DNA of 64,000 nucleotides from Gammaproteobacteria bacterium. GTDB lineage: Bacteria > Pseudomonadota > Gammaproteobacteria > Burkholderiales > Burkholderiaceae_B. Position numbers and translations under genes: made by a program. The notes under the pieces were generated by a model. It was not told the DNA's origin, did not search any database, and saw only the letters and a program-made list of their open reading frames with translations. Numbering within the stretch: the stretch's first letter is position 1; each line of letters opens with the position of its first letter. Below, piece by piece: positions 16,994-26,836 of this stretch. The stretch spans positions 186,001-250,000 of the forward strand of contig JAHIXK010000011.1 of assembly GCA_018815245.1 (NCBI GenBank). Reading direction: 5' to 3'.

Positions 16994-18525
16994 GCCTCAT
17001 CATATTCGACACCACCCTGCGCGACGGTGAACAAAGCCCCGGCGCGTCGATGACCCGTGAAGAAAAAATACGCATAGCCAAGCAGCTCGAGAAGCTGAAA
17101 GTCGACGTGATCGAGGCTGGTTTTGCCGCCTCCAGCAACGGCGATTTCGAGGCAATCAAGTCCATAGCCTTGGTCATCAAAGAATCCACGGTCTGTTCAC
17201 TGGCCCGTGCGAATGACAAAGACATCATGCGTGCAGGCGACGCGTTGGCACCGGCCGAGCGCCGTCGCATTCACACCTTCATTGCCACTTCACCCTTGCA
17301 CATGGAAGTGAAGTTGCGCATGACCCCAGATCAAGTGCTTGAGCAAGCCGTGAAGGCCGTTAAACTCGCCTTGCAGTACACCGATGATGTTGAGTTCTCG
17401 GCCGAAGATGGTTATCGCTCCGAGTTACCGTTCCTGGCCAAAGTGTGCGAAGCCGTCATCAAGGCTGGCGCCAAAACCATCAACATTCCTGACACCGTGG
17501 GTTACGCCGTGCCCTCGCTGTATGGCGAGTTCATGCGCGACTTGCGCTCCATGACGCCCAACAGCGACAAAGCGGTGTGGTCTGTCCATTGCCACAACGA
17601 CCTGGGTATGGCTGTTGCCAACTCACTGGCAGGCGTTGCCATTGGGGGTGCGCGGCAGGTGGAGTGCACAATCAATGGTTTGGGAGAGCGTGCCGGCAAC
17701 TGTTCTTTGGAAGAAATTGTGATGGCCGTGAAAACCCGTCGCGATTTCTTTGATCTGGATGTGGGCATTGACACCAGGCAAATAGTGGCGGCCAGCCGCT
17801 TGGTCAGCAATATTACCGGTTTTGTGGTGCAGCCCAACAAAGCGATCGTGGGTGCAAATGCGTTTGCGCATGCGTCCGGCATTCACCAGGATGGTGTGCT
17901 GAAAGCCCGCCAAACCTATGAAATCATGACCGCTGAGGATGTAGGCTGGTCAGCCAACAAAATTGTGTTGGGCAAGCTGTCTGGTCGAAATGCCTTCAAG
18001 CAGCGTCTGGAAGCCTTGGGTATTGCGATGGACAGTGAGCAGGCTTTGAATGACACATTTCAGCGATTCAAAGATTTGGCAGATCGAAAAGCCGAAATTT
18101 TTGATGAAGACATTCATGCGCTGGTTTCTGGTGATGGCGCAGGCGGCGAATCCGAGTTCTACCGCTATGTGTCGCTGATTCAGCATTCCGAAACTGGTGA
18201 GCGCCCCAAGGCGCGCGTGGTGTTCTCCATGGATGGTCGCGAAGTGGTGTCTGAAAGCCAGGGCAACGGCCCGGTGGATGCCACGGTGAAGGCCATTGAG
18301 GCCGAGGTGCAAAGTGGCGCAGAGTTGCTGCTGTTCTCGGTCAACGGCATTACTTCGGGCACCACCGAATCGCAAGGCGAAGTCACCATGCGCCTGCAAA
18401 AAGGGGGGCGGATTGTCAATGGCGTGGGTGCTGACCCCGATATTGTCGTGGCCTCGGCCAAGGCGTATCTGTCCGCTTTGAATAAATTGCAGTCAAAACA
18501 TGAAAAATTGAACCCGCAGGTTTGA
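16984..18525 (+). CDS. leuA: 2-isopropylmalate synthase
   Basis: First committed enzyme of leucine synthesis, condensing acetyl-CoA with 2-oxoisovalerate. The 513-residue product has the standard LeuA1 length. The N-terminal TIM barrel begins [18 protein letters not shown] (residues 5-22), with metal-binding [12 protein letters not shown] near 203 and the NGLGERAGN motif near 234. The C-terminal regulatory domain from about 390 senses leucine. The ATG at 16984 follows AGGAG by six bases and is embedded in a 13-base inverted repeat. It works with ilvBHC upstream, which supply 2-oxoisovalerate; leuBCD are not in the window. Confidence 0.97.
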   Translation: MPDRLIIFDTTLRDGEQSPGASMTREEKIRIAKQLEKLKVDVIEAGFAASSNGDFEAIKSIALVIKESTVCSLARANDKDIMRAGDALAPAERRRIHTFIATSPLHMEVKLRMTPDQVLEQAVKAVKLALQYTDDVEFSAEDGYRSELPFLAKVCEAVIKAGAKTINIPDTVGYAVPSLYGEFMRDLRSMTPNSDKAVWSVHCHNDLGMAVANSLAGVAIGGARQVECTINGLGERAGNCSLEEIVMAVKTRRDFFDLDVGIDTRQIVAASRLVSNITGFVVQPNKAIVGANAFAHASGIHQDGVLKARQTYEIMTAEDVGWSANKIVLGKLSGRNAFKQRLEALGIAMDSEQALNDTFQRFKDLADRKAEIFDEDIHALVSGDGAGGESEFYRYVSLIQHSETGERPKARVVFSMDGREVVSESQGNGPVDATVKAIEAEVQSGAELLLFSVNGITSGTTESQGEVTMRLQKGGRIVNGVGADPDIVVASAKAYLSALNKLQSKHEKLNPQV

Positions 18526-18549
18526 TTTTTACCGGATTTCCCCTACAAT
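18522..18549 (+). promoter_or_regulatory. Putative rpsO promoter
   Basis: TTGATT (18522-18527) and TACAAT (18544-18549) with a 16-base spacer overlap the end of leuA. The predicted start near 18556 would place the following hairpin with U-tract within the rpsO leader. Confidence 0.5.
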
Positions 18550-18562
18550 AGCGGGTTCAGGC

Positions 18563-18591
18563 GACCACCTTTGCAACAAGGTGGTCTTTTT
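18563..18591 (+). terminator. Intrinsic terminator or attenuator between leuA and rpsO
   Basis: GACCACCTT (18563-18571) pairs perfectly with AAGGTGGTC (18578-18586) around a six-base loop, and five T follow. It can end the leuA transcript. Because a promoter candidate lies just upstream, it could also attenuate rpsO. Confidence 0.8.
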
Positions 18592-18656
18592 ACACGGAAC
18601 TGCGGTCACAATTTCTTTCAAGTTCGGCTGCAAGTTCGCGCAAGTGGAGTTTTAAT

Positions 18657-18920
18657 ATGTCAGAAATCAATAAAGCGGCAATTCTTGCCGAATATCAACG
18701 CGCCAAGGGCGACACAGGTTCTCCCGAGGTTCAAGTGGCATTGTTGACAGCCCGAATCAACTCGTTGACCGATCACTTCAAGGCCAACGCCAAAGACCAT
18801 CACTCACGCCGCGGTTTGCTGCGCATGGTGTCTCGTCGTCGTAAGCTGCTTGATTACCTCAAGCGCAAAAACGCAGATGCCTACCGCAACCTGATCAGCA
18901 GCTTGGGTCTACGCAAGTAA
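18657..18920 (+). CDS. rpsO: 30S ribosomal protein S15
   Basis: Small-subunit protein binding the central domain of 16S rRNA and bridging to 23S rRNA. The 87 residues (89 in E. coli) contain the family block [22 protein letters not shown] at about 22-43, [21 protein letters not shown] at about 55-75 and a typical C-terminus. The ATG at 18657 follows GTGGAG. It stands directly before pnp, as in E. coli, where the two are co-transcribed and S15 represses its own translation through its leader. The leader here is about 100 bases and contains a terminator-like hairpin. Confidence 0.98.
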   Translation: MSEINKAAILAEYQRAKGDTGSPEVQVALLTARINSLTDHFKANAKDHHSRRGLLRMVSRRRKLLDYLKRKNADAYRNLISSLGLRK

Positions 18921-18951
18921 TTGGTCGCTGCTACAAGCCGTTGATTTGACT

Positions 18952-18987
18952 CAAATGCCTGCAACCCCGGTTGTGGGCATTTGTGTT
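18952..18987 (+). terminator. rpsO-pnp intergenic hairpin
   Basis: CAAATGCCTGCAAC (18952-18965) pairs with GTTGTGGGCATTTG (18970-18983), with two mismatches in 14 positions and a four-base loop, followed by TGTTTT. It may partly terminate rpsO mRNA. In E. coli a stem-loop in the pnp leader is cut by RNase III for PNPase autoregulation, so this could be an equivalent processing site. Confidence 0.65.
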
Positions 18988-19052
18988 TTAAAACTGACGG
19001 GCTCTCGCATCCGGGTATTGTCCCGGCGAGATTACTAAAAGGAAAAGACAAA

Positions 19053-21206
19053 GTGTTTGAAATTCATAAAGAAACATTCCAGTACGGTCAACACACCGTG
19101 ACCCTGGAAACAGGTGAAGTAGCCCGTCAAGCAGGTGGAGCCGTGATCGTAACGGTGGATGACACCGTTGTTCTGGCCACCGTGGTGGCTGCCAAGTCGG
19201 CCAAGCCAGGTCAAGACTTCTTTCCGTTGACTGTTGATTACGTTGAAAAATTCTATGCCGCTGGCCGTATTCCCGGCGGTTTCTTCAAGCGTGAAGGCAA
19301 GGGCACTGAACAAGAAACCCTGAATGCACGCCTGATCGATCGCCCATTGCGCCCCATGTTCCCGGAAGGCTTCTTCAATGAAGTGCAGGTTGTGCTGACA
19401 GTGATGTCGATCAACCCCGAAGTGAATCCGGACATCCCTGCGATGCTGGGCGCGTCTGCCGCGCTGGCCATTGCCGGCATCCCGTTCAACGGCCCCATTG
19501 GTGGTGCCCGCGTGGGTTACATCAACGACCAATATGTGCTGAACCCAACTGCAACCCAGTTGAACGACAGCAAGATGGACCTGATCGTTGCAGGTACTGA
19601 AGCCGCCGTGTTGATGGTTGAATCGGAAGCGAACGAATTGTCTGAAGAAATCATGCTGGGTGGCATCATGTTCGGTCACGAGCAAATGCAAGCTGCCATC
19701 AATGCCATTCACGCGCTTACAGCCAAAGCTGGCAAGCCCGAATGGGACTGGAAAGCTGCGCCTGCCAACGAGCCTTTGGTGGCAGCTGTCACAGAATTGG
19801 CTGGCGAAAAGCTGGCCGCTGCATACAAAATGACTGAAAAGCAGGCTCGTAGCCAGCGTTTGAAAGAAATTTCAGCGGAAGTGGCTGCTGAATTGCCCTC
19901 CAAGCTGACTGAAGAGCAACGCGCTGGTATTACCAACGCCGACGTTAGCGACATCATGTTTGGCCTGGAAGCGAAAATTGTTCGTGGTCAAATCCTGAAT
20001 GGCGAGCCACGTATCGATGGCCGCGACACCCGCACTGTACGCCCAATCACCGTTCGCACTGGCGTGTTGCCACGCGCGCACGGTTCGGCGCTGTTCACCC
20101 GCGGTGAAACACAGGCTTTGGTGGTTACAACCCTGGGTACTGGCCGCGACGAGCAAATGATCGACGCAGTGGCTGGTGAATACCGCGACCGCTTCATGTT
20201 CCACTACAACATGCCCCCGTACGCCACTGGCGAATGTGGCCGCATGGGCGCACCAAAGCGTCGTGAAATTGGTCACGGTCGTTTGGCCCGCCGCGCAGTG
20301 GAAATGATGCTGCCTGCTCCTGAAGACTTCCAGTACACGATGCGTGTGGTTTCTGAAATCACTGAATCGAATGGTTCAAGCTCGATGGCTTCTGTTTGCG
20401 GTGGCGCATTGTCGCTGATGGACGCGGGTGTTCCGTTGAAGCAGCTGGTGGCTGGTATTGCCATGGGCTTGATCAAGGAAGACAATAAGTTTGCCGTGTT
20501 GACCGACATTTTGGGTGACGAAGACCACCTGGGCGACATGGATTTCAAGGTGGCCGGTACTGAAAACGGTGTTACTGCACTGCAGATGGACATCAAGATT
20601 CAGGGCATCACCAAGGAAATCATGCAGGTTGCATTGGCACAGGCCCGCGAAGGCCGCATGCACATTCTGGGTATCATGAAGCAGGCAACTGGTGGAAGCG
20701 TGGGCGAATTGTCTGCATACGCCCCCCGCATGATCACCATGAAGATCAATCCTGAAAAGATTCGTGACGTGATTGGCAAGGGTGGTGCAACCATCCGCGG
20801 CATCACCGAGCAAACCGGCGCAAGCATTGACATCAAGGAAGATGGCTCTATCACCATCGCTTCTGTAGACGGTGACGCAGGTGAGCGTGCCAAGAAGTTG
20901 ATCGAAGGCATCACGGCCGAAGTGGAAGTGGGCGCGGTGTACGAAGGCACAGTGTTGAAGTTGCTCGATTTCGGCGCAATTGTCAGCGTACTGCCCGGCA
21001 AAGATGGTCTGTTGCACATTTCCCAGATTGCCAACGAGCGCGTTAACACCGTGGGCGATTTCCTGAAAGAAGGCCAGGTCGTGAAGGTCAAAGTGTTGGA
21101 GGCTGATGAAAAAGGCCGCCTGCGCTTGTCCATGAAAGCCTTGTTGGCTTCAGAAGTTGCCGAAGCGCCTGCCGAGCAGGCTGGTGAAGGCTCCAGCGAA
21201 GGCTGA
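19053..21206 (+). CDS. pnp: Polyribonucleotide nucleotidyltransferase
   Basis: Phosphorolytic 3'-to-5' exoribonuclease and degradosome component. The 717-residue product has two RNase PH-like domains (about 10-225 and 310-540), a helical linker with [15 protein letters not shown], a KH domain near 555-610 ([20 protein letters not shown]) and an S1 domain near 622-690 ([18 protein letters not shown]). The chosen start is GTG at 19053, nine bases after AAGGA, giving the usual N-terminus [19 protein letters not shown]; upstream in-frame codons run into the rpsO-pnp hairpin. It is downstream of rpsO and overlaps the next gene's start by one base. Confidence 0.97.
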   Translation: MFEIHKETFQYGQHTVTLETGEVARQAGGAVIVTVDDTVVLATVVAAKSAKPGQDFFPLTVDYVEKFYAAGRIPGGFFKREGKGTEQETLNARLIDRPLRPMFPEGFFNEVQVVLTVMSINPEVNPDIPAMLGASAALAIAGIPFNGPIGGARVGYINDQYVLNPTATQLNDSKMDLIVAGTEAAVLMVESEANELSEEIMLGGIMFGHEQMQAAINAIHALTAKAGKPEWDWKAAPANEPLVAAVTELAGEKLAAAYKMTEKQARSQRLKEISAEVAAELPSKLTEEQRAGITNADVSDIMFGLEAKIVRGQILNGEPRIDGRDTRTVRPITVRTGVLPRAHGSALFTRGETQALVVTTLGTGRDEQMIDAVAGEYRDRFMFHYNMPPYATGECGRMGAPKRREIGHGRLARRAVEMMLPAPEDFQYTMRVVSEITESNGSSSMASVCGGALSLMDAGVPLKQLVAGIAMGLIKEDNKFAVLTDILGDEDHLGDMDFKVAGTENGVTALQMDIKIQGITKEIMQVALAQAREGRMHILGIMKQATGGSVGELSAYAPRMITMKINPEKIRDVIGKGGATIRGITEQTGASIDIKEDGSITIASVDGDAGERAKKLIEGITAEVEVGAVYEGTVLKLLDFGAIVSVLPGKDGLLHISQIANERVNTVGDFLKEGQVVKVKVLEADEKGRLRLSMKALLASEVAEAPAEQAGEGSSEG

Positions 21207-22225
21207 TGGGTACAGCAATGGTCATGCAGCCGCCTGTCAGCATGAGGGCGGTGCGTGTGAAGGCACCGGGTGGGGTAGATCAGCTTGAGTTGATTGAACT
21301 GCCTGTGCCTTCTCCCAAGTCTGGCGAGGTGCTTATACAGGTCAAGGCCGCCGGGGTGAATCGCCCCGACGTTCTTCAACGCCTGGGTTTGTACCCGCCA
21401 CCCCCCGACGCCAGTCCCAATTTGGGTTTGGAAGTATCGGGCGTGGTTGTGGCTGTGGGGCAGGGTATTCCTGAAAGTATTCTGAACAAACCCGTCATGG
21501 CCTTGTGCAATGGCGGGGGTTACGCGGAATACGTGTGCGCGCCCGCGAGGCAGTGCATGCAAATTCCTGAAAATTTAAGTTTCACCGAGGCGGCAAGCCT
21601 GCCCGAGGTGTACATGACCGTGTGGCAAAACCTTTTCATGAAGGGGGATGCCAAAGCAGGTCAAACAGTATTGATCCATGGGGGCAGCAGTGGCATTGGC
21701 ACTGCCGCCATCCAGTTGTGCAAAAAACATGGATTGCGCACCTTCGTTACGGTGGGTAGTCAGGAGAAGGCAGACTTTTGTACTGGTTTGGGCGCTGAAA
21801 AAGCTTACTTGTACAAATCTCAGGACTGGGAACATCTCGTGTTGCAAGACACGCAGCAACAGGGTGTTGATTTGATCCTCGACATGGTGGCTGGCGATTA
21901 CCTGAACAAGGATTTAAGTTGCGTCAAGCCACAAGGTATGGTGATTGTTATCGCCTTGTTGGGCGGTCGTTTTGCCAATATTGATGCAGCAAAACTGATG
22001 GCCAAACAGGTGGTGCTGACGGGCACCACATTGCGGCCGCGTTCGCTGGAATTCAAGGCGGAATTGGCGCGGCAGGTCGAGCAGCAATTGGAAGAAGGAT
22101 TTTCTACGGGTGCGTTGAAATCGCTGGTGCAAGCCACTTTCACGCTGGATGAAGTTGCCAGGGCGCACGCGCTGATGGAATCGGGCGACTCACTGGGGAA
22201 AATTGTGTTGAGAGTCAAGGATTAA
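21206..22225 (+). CDS. NAD(P)H quinone oxidoreductase, zinc-free MDR family (PIG3-like)
   Basis: Medium-chain dehydrogenase/reductase of 339 residues, similar to human PIG3/TP53I3 and bacterial QOR proteins, which reduce quinones with NADPH. It has the N-terminal GroES-like fold with VKAAGVNRPDVLQRLGLYP and the Rossmann motif HGGSSGIGTAAIQL near 158. The catalytic zinc Cys/His set of alcohol dehydrogenases is absent. The ATG at 21206 shares a base with the pnp stop; later in-frame ATGs at 21218, 21224 and 21242 are alternatives. It is followed by tpiA after 8 bases, so pnp-qor-tpiA-secG appear co-transcribed. Confidence 0.9.
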   Translation: MGTAMVMQPPVSMRAVRVKAPGGVDQLELIELPVPSPKSGEVLIQVKAAGVNRPDVLQRLGLYPPPPDASPNLGLEVSGVVVAVGQGIPESILNKPVMALCNGGGYAEYVCAPARQCMQIPENLSFTEAASLPEVYMTVWQNLFMKGDAKAGQTVLIHGGSSGIGTAAIQLCKKHGLRTFVTVGSQEKADFCTGLGAEKAYLYKSQDWEHLVLQDTQQQGVDLILDMVAGDYLNKDLSCVKPQGMVIVIALLGGRFANIDAAKLMAKQVVLTGTTLRPRSLEFKAELARQVEQQLEEGFSTGALKSLVQATFTLDEVARAHALMESGDSLGKIVLRVKD

Positions 22226-22233
22226 GGAAAAGC

Positions 22234-23019
22234 ATGAGCGAGACAGCAGAACAAAAGCCAAGAAAGAAATTGGTGGCAGGCAACTGGAAAATGAATGGCA
22301 GCTTTGATTCCAACGAAGCGCTGATTCTTGGATTCCTGGCCGAAGTGGATGATCAGGTCGATGTGTCTGTATTTTGTCCATTTCCTTATCTGGCTCAAGT
22401 GGCCAAGCTATTGGAAGATCAAAGCGTTGCCTATGGTGCGCAAGATGTATCCTCTAGGGCCAGCGGAGCCTACACGGGTGAGGTGTCAGTCAGCATGCTC
22501 AACGAATTTGGTGTGAAGCAAGTGCTGGTGGGGCATTCCGAGCGTCGCCAGTACCATGCAGAAACCAGCGTGACTGTGGCCGAGAAGGCTGTGGCCGCCG
22601 TTTCCGGTGGAATTACGCCCATCGTGTGTGTGGGTGAAACTCTGGCAGAGCGTGAGGCCGGGCTGGTTGAATCCGTCATTGCTTCCCAGCTTGACCCTGT
22701 TATCGAGCGTTGCTCGAAATTTGTTGAAAATGGTGCATGGAACCTGGTGATCGCCTATGAACCTGTGTGGGCGATTGGTACAGGCGTTACTGCCAGCCCC
22801 GAACAGGCGCAGGAAGTGCATGCCATGATTCGGGCGCGATTGAACGCAATGTTGGGCAGTGAAGTTGCCCAAAGCACCCAAATTTTGTACGGTGGAAGTG
22901 TGAAGCCGGGCAACGCAAGTGAAATTTTTGCAAAAGTTGACATCGATGGCGGCCTAATTGGGGGTGCCGCTTTGTCTTCCGATGAATTCTCTGGAATAAT
23001 ACGCGCCGCGAGAGGTTAA
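22234..23019 (+). CDS. tpiA: Triosephosphate isomerase
   Basis: Glycolytic and gluconeogenic isomerase interconverting glyceraldehyde-3-phosphate and dihydroxyacetone phosphate. The 261 residues form one TIM barrel. Active-site landmarks are GNWKMNGS (Asn and Lys, about 17-24), the catalytic His in VGHSERR near 102 and the catalytic Glu in AYEPVWAIGTG near 177, with the phosphate loop YGGSVKPGN near 220. A short charged N-terminal extension (MSETAEQKPRKK) precedes the barrel. The start follows TTAAGGAAAAGC. It is 8 bases after the oxidoreductase and 7 before secG. Confidence 0.98.
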   Translation: MSETAEQKPRKKLVAGNWKMNGSFDSNEALILGFLAEVDDQVDVSVFCPFPYLAQVAKLLEDQSVAYGAQDVSSRASGAYTGEVSVSMLNEFGVKQVLVGHSERRQYHAETSVTVAEKAVAAVSGGITPIVCVGETLAEREAGLVESVIASQLDPVIERCSKFVENGAWNLVIAYEPVWAIGTGVTASPEQAQEVHAMIRARLNAMLGSEVAQSTQILYGGSVKPGNASEIFAKVDIDGGLIGGAALSSDEFSGIIRAARG

Positions 23020-23026
23020 ATAATTT

Positions 23027-23389
23027 ATGAGCATTTTCAATACATTTTTGGTTGTCATGCAGATCATCTCTGCAATTGCCGTCATCGTTCTGGTTTTGTT
23101 GCAGCACGGCAAAGGTGCAGACATGGGCGCAGCCTTTGGCAGCGGCTCGTCTGGTAGCCTGTTTGGCGCCACAGGATCGGCGAATTTCTTGAGCCGAGCC
23201 ACTGGCTTTTGTGCTACAATTTTCCTGCTTTGCACACTGGGTTTGGCCTTTTATTCAAGGGCAGGCGTTGAAGCGGAATCTGGCGGTGTGATGGAGTCGA
23301 TTGAGGCTTCTCCAGTAGAGGGAACGGCAACCCCTGCTGAGAACAAGCCGGCTGAACCAAAAACACCGGTGCAGGATATTCCAAAGTAA
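23027..23389 (+). CDS. secG: Preprotein translocase subunit SecG
   Basis: Inner-membrane component of the SecYEG translocon, assisting SecA cycling. It has 120 residues with two transmembrane helices (about 5-25 and 53-73) and the conserved cytoplasmic loop LLQHGKGADMGAAFGSGSSGSLFG between them. The C-terminal 45 residues are a Glu/Pro/Ala-rich tail typical of betaproteobacterial SecG. It starts seven bases after tpiA and is followed by tRNA-Leu; the tpiA-secG-tRNA-Leu-nuo order is conserved in the group. Confidence 0.95.
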   Translation: MSIFNTFLVVMQIISAIAVIVLVLLQHGKGADMGAAFGSGSSGSLFGATGSANFLSRATGFCATIFLLCTLGLAFYSRAGVEAESGGVMESIEASPVEGTATPAENKPAEPKTPVQDIPK

Positions 23390-23410
23390 TTTATTGCACA
23401 GCAGTAATAT

Positions 23411-23496
23411 GCCGACGTGGTGGAATTGGTAGACACGCTATCTTGAGGGGGTAGTGGCCACAGGCTGTACGAGTTCGAGTCTCGTCGTCGGCACCA
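23411..23496 (+). tRNA. tRNA-Leu (anticodon GAG)
   Basis: A type II tRNA of 86 bases including an encoded CCA. The acceptor stem GCCGACG (23411-23417) pairs with CGTCGGC (23486-23492), followed by discriminator A and CCA. The D-arm region is GTGGAATTGGTAGACAC, the anticodon GAG lies at 23445-23447 in the CTTGAGG loop, there is a long variable arm, and the T-arm contains GAGTTCGAGTCTC. It reads CUC/CUU Leu codons. Confidence 0.97.
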
Positions 23497-23507
23497 AGAT
23501 TTAAATC

Positions 23508-23542
23508 AAAGCCGGTCCAGTACGCAACGACCGGCTTTTTTT
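23508..23542 (+). terminator. Intrinsic terminator after tRNA-Leu
   Basis: AAGCCGGTC pairs with GACCGGCTT around an 11-base loop and is followed by a run of T (ending 23542). It closes the pnp-secG-tRNA transcript and separates it from nuoA at 23584. Confidence 0.9.
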
Positions 23543-23583
23543 CGGGCTTATCGAAGGCCATTAGGGTTTACACGGGAGTCACA

Positions 23584-23943
23584 GTGAATTTAGAGTCTTA
23601 TTTTCCAGTGTTGATGTTTATCCTTGTGGGGATCAGTGTTGGCGGTGGCGCCATGTTGGTTGGTCGCATCCTCGCCCCTCATCGTCCGGACGGGCAAAAA
23701 CTTTCCCCCTACGAGTGTGGTTTTGAGGCGTTCGAAGACGCCCGCATGCAATTTGACGTGCGCTACTACCTCGTTGCCATCCTGTTTATTTTGTTCGATC
23801 TGGAAATCGCGTTCCTGTTCCCCTGGGCTGTGGCCTACCGGGAAATTGGTCCTGTCGGTTTCTGGGCCATGATGATTTTCCTGGGTGTTCTGGTGGTGGG
23901 TTTCATTTACGAATGGACTCGCGGTGCACTGGATTGGGAATAA
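23584..23943 (+). CDS. nuoA: NADH-quinone oxidoreductase subunit A
   Basis: Small membrane subunit of complex I at the junction of the peripheral and membrane arms. It has 119 residues with three transmembrane helices (about 7-28, 61-82 and 90-110) and the conserved loop [23 protein letters not shown] between helices 1 and 2, whose Cys is exposed in the deactive state of the enzyme. The start is GTG at 23584 after GGGAG. It is the first of fourteen contiguous nuo genes, all on the plus strand with short gaps, giving a complete proton-pumping complex I. Confidence 0.97.
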   Translation: MNLESYFPVLMFILVGISVGGGAMLVGRILAPHRPDGQKLSPYECGFEAFEDARMQFDVRYYLVAILFILFDLEIAFLFPWAVAYREIGPVGFWAMMIFLGVLVVGFIYEWTRGALDWE

Positions 23944-23984
23944 GCGGGCTAATCACTGCTCCACTTTCGTGAAGGTTGTAAGCA

Positions 23985-24461
23985 ATGGGTATTGACGGCG
24001 TTTTAAACGAAGGTTTTATCACCACCACGGCTGATAAATTGATTAACTGGGGTCGCACTGGCTCGCTATGGCCGATGACCTTCGGCTTGGCATGCTGCGC
24101 GGTTGAAATGATGCATGCGGGTGCAAGTCGCTACGACCTGGACCGCTTTGGCATTATTTTTCGCCCAAGCCCGCGCCAATCCGACCTTATGATTGTGGCC
24201 GGAACACTTTGCAACAAAATGGCACCTGCCTTGCGCAAGGTTTACGACCAAATGGCAGAGCCTCGCTGGGTGCTGTCCATGGGTTCGTGCGCCAACGGCG
24301 GTGGTTATTACCACTACTCTTATTCAGTGGTTCGTGGTTGCGATCGAATTGTTCCAGTGGATATCTACGTGCCTGGCTGCCCACCCACCGCGGAAGCGCT
24401 TATGTATGGTCTTCTGCAGTTGCAGAACAAGATCAAAACCACTTCCACCATTGCTCGTTAA
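23985..24461 (+). CDS. nuoB: NADH-quinone oxidoreductase subunit B
   Basis: Peripheral-arm subunit carrying the terminal [4Fe-4S] cluster N2, which passes electrons to quinone. In the 158 residues the cluster ligands are visible: the tandem Cys of LACCAVEMM near 36-37, Cys of GSCANGG near 101 and Cys of [11 protein letters not shown] near 131. The ATG at 23985 follows a purine-rich AAGGTTG. It is 41 bases after nuoA and 12 bases before nuoC. Confidence 0.98.
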   Translation: MGIDGVLNEGFITTTADKLINWGRTGSLWPMTFGLACCAVEMMHAGASRYDLDRFGIIFRPSPRQSDLMIVAGTLCNKMAPALRKVYDQMAEPRWVLSMGSCANGGGYYHYSYSVVRGCDRIVPVDIYVPGCPPTAEALMYGLLQLQNKIKTTSTIAR

Positions 24462-24473
24462 GGGGTTCTTTCA

Positions 24474-25085
24474 ATGTCTCAGAACCTCTCTCAGAATCAT
24501 GAGCAACTTGGCGCAGCATTGGCAGCCGCTTTGGGTGATCGCATTGTTGAATGCAAAGTCGCCTTCAATGAAGTCAATCTGACTGTGAAAGCCGATTCAT
24601 ATTTTGAATCGTGCACCATTCTTCGCGACAATGAAAACCTGCATTTCGAGCAACTGATCGACCTGTGTGGTTTGGATCGAAGCGAATACGGCAACGAATT
24701 GAATGAATCCCAGCGTTTCTGGGTAGTTTGTCATCTGTTGTCTATCTCCAAAAATCAGCGTGTGCGCCTGAAGGTGTGCTGCCCTGATGACGATTTGCCC
24801 ACAGTTTCATCCATCATTGATGTGTGGTCTTCCGCAAACTGGTATGAACGCGAAGCCTTCGATTTGTACGGCATCGTGTTTGAGGGGCACCCCGATTTGC
24901 GCCGTATTTTGACAGACTACGGTTTCGTGGGGCACCCGTTCCGCAAAGATTTTCCCTTGTCTGGCCACGTTGAAATGCGCTATGACCCTGAACTGGGCCG
25001 TGTGGTGTACCAGCCGGTCACCATCGAACCGCGTGAAATTACACCCCGCATCATTCGTGAACCTCAATACGGTGGAGCGAAATAA
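24474..25085 (+). CDS. nuoC: NADH-quinone oxidoreductase subunit C
   Basis: Peripheral-arm 30-kDa-type subunit of 203 residues that helps form the quinone module with NuoB and NuoD. The family signature [18 protein letters not shown] lies near 123-140, followed by [19 protein letters not shown]. It is separate from nuoD, unlike the fused nuoCD of E. coli. The C-terminal tail is [12 protein letters not shown]. Confidence 0.97.
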   Translation: MSQNLSQNHEQLGAALAAALGDRIVECKVAFNEVNLTVKADSYFESCTILRDNENLHFEQLIDLCGLDRSEYGNELNESQRFWVVCHLLSISKNQRVRLKVCCPDDDLPTVSSIIDVWSSANWYEREAFDLYGIVFEGHPDLRRILTDYGFVGHPFRKDFPLSGHVEMRYDPELGRVVYQPVTIEPREITPRIIREPQYGGAK

Positions 25086-25087
25086 TC

Positions 25088-26341
25088 ATGGCTGAAATTA
25101 AAAACTACACCCTGAACTTTGGCCCACAGCACCCTGCGGCGCACGGTGTGTTGCGCCTTGTGCTTGAACTGGATGGTGAAGTGGTTCAGCGCGCAGACCC
25201 GCACATTGGCCTGTTGCACCGCGGCACCGAAAAACTGGCGGAGCACAAAACGTTTATTCAATCGTTGCCGTACATGGATCGCCTCGATTACGTGTCCATG
25301 ATGTGCAATGAACATGCTTACTGCATGGCCATTGAAAAATTGCTGAACATTGAAGTGCCAATTCGTGCGCAGTACATTCGCGTGATGTTCGACGAAATTA
25401 CCCGCATTTTGAACCACCTGCTGTGGTTGGGTGCGCACGGCCTTGACGTAGGCGCAATGGCGGTGTTTTTGTATGCATTTCGCGAGCGTGAAGACCTGAT
25501 GGATTGCTACGAAGCAGTTTCAGGTGCTCGCTTGCATGCGGCTTACTATCGCCCAGGTGGCGTGTATCGGGACCTGCCAGACCGCATGCCGCAGTACAAA
25601 CCTTCCAAGGTGCGTTCTGCCAAGAAAGTGGACCAGTTGAACAAGAACCGCCAAGGTTCCGTACTTGATTTCATTGACGATTTCACCAAGCGTTTCCCCA
25701 ACTACGTGGACGAGTACGAAACCTTGCTGACCGACAACCGAATCTGGAAGCAGCGTTTGGTCGGTGTGGGTGTGGTTACGCCTGAACGTGCCTTGTCCAT
25801 GGGCTTCACCGGCCCCATGTTGCGTGGCTCTGGAATTGCCTGGGACCTGCGCAAGAAGCAGCCTTACGAGGTATACGATCGTCTGGATTTTGACATTCCG
25901 GTGGGCAAAAACGGTGATTGCTACGACCGTTATTTGGTGCGCGTGGAAGAAATGCGCCAGTCGAACAAAATTATCAAGCAGTGCGTGGAATGGTTGCGTG
26001 TCAATCCTGGCCCTGTGATCAGCGACAATCACAAAGTATCGCCGCCCAATCGCGTTGATATGAAAACCAATATGGAAGAGCTGATTCACCACTTCAAGCT
26101 GTTCACGGAAGGCATGCACGTGCCAGAAGGTGAATCGTATGCGGCGGTAGAACACCCCAAGGGCGAGTTTGGTATTTACCTGGTTGCAGACGGTGCCAAC
26201 AAGCCGTACCGCTTGAAAATTCGTGCGCCCGGTTTCGCGCACCTGCAAGGATTGGACGAAATGTCTCGTGGCCACATGCTGGCCGACGTGGTGACCATCA
26301 TTGGTACCCAAGACATTGTGTTCGGTGAAATTGATCGCTAA
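25088..26341 (+). CDS. nuoD: NADH-quinone oxidoreductase subunit D
   Basis: 49-kDa-type subunit (417 residues), derived from the hydrogenase large subunit and forming the quinone pocket with NuoB. Visible motifs include [22 protein letters not shown] at 11-32, with the His that contacts the quinone headgroup, and [10 protein letters not shown] near 42. The C-terminal [21 protein letters not shown] is typical. It starts two bases after the nuoC stop, with GGTGGAG as ribosome site inside nuoC. Confidence 0.98.
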   Translation: MAEIKNYTLNFGPQHPAAHGVLRLVLELDGEVVQRADPHIGLLHRGTEKLAEHKTFIQSLPYMDRLDYVSMMCNEHAYCMAIEKLLNIEVPIRAQYIRVMFDEITRILNHLLWLGAHGLDVGAMAVFLYAFREREDLMDCYEAVSGARLHAAYYRPGGVYRDLPDRMPQYKPSKVRSAKKVDQLNKNRQGSVLDFIDDFTKRFPNYVDEYETLLTDNRIWKQRLVGVGVVTPERALSMGFTGPMLRGSGIAWDLRKKQPYEVYDRLDFDIPVGKNGDCYDRYLVRVEEMRQSNKIIKQCVEWLRVNPGPVISDNHKVSPPNRVDMKTNMEELIHHFKLFTEGMHVPEGESYAAVEHPKGEFGIYLVADGANKPYRLKIRAPGFAHLQGLDEMSRGHMLADVVTIIGTQDIVFGEIDR

Positions 26342-26356
26342 GGATTGAATTGAATC

Positions 26357-26836
26357 ATGAAGTTGAGCGAAAACGCCTGTCGCCTGATCGACAAAGAACT
26401 GACCAAATACCCGACTGACCAGAAAATTTCTGCAGTCATGGCGGGCTTGCGCATTGTGCAGGTTGAGTTGGGCTGGTTGCCCACCGATGCGATCGAGGCA
26501 GTTGCTGAATACCTGGAAATTCCGCCAATCGCTGCCTATGAGGTGGCCACGTTCTACAACATGTACGACACCAAGAAAGTTGGCAAGTCGAAAATTGTGG
26601 TTTGCACCAACCTGCCTTGTGCTTTGTCCGGTGGTACAGACGCTGCCGAATACCTGAAAAAGAAACTGGGTATTGATTACAACGAAACCACCAAAGACGG
26701 CTTGTTCACCCTCAAAGAAGGTGAGTGCATGGGTGCTTGTGGTGATTCCCCAGTGATGTTGGTGAACAACCACCGCATGTGCAGTTTCATGAGCAACGAG
26801 AAAATCGATGCACTGGTAGAGGAGTTGAAGTCATGA
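26357..26836 (+). CDS. nuoE: NADH-quinone oxidoreductase subunit E
   Basis: 24-kDa-type subunit holding the [2Fe-2S] cluster N1a in a thioredoxin-like domain. In 159 residues the four ligands are seen as [11 protein letters not shown] (Cys near 82 and 87) and [11 protein letters not shown] (Cys near 123 and 127). The N-terminal part is helical. Its last bases overlap the nuoF start as ATGA, which couples translation of the two NADH-module subunits. Confidence 0.97.
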   Translation: MKLSENACRLIDKELTKYPTDQKISAVMAGLRIVQVELGWLPTDAIEAVAEYLEIPPIAAYEVATFYNMYDTKKVGKSKIVVCTNLPCALSGGTDAAEYLKKKLGIDYNETTKDGLFTLKEGECMGACGDSPVMLVNNHRMCSFMSNEKIDALVEELKS

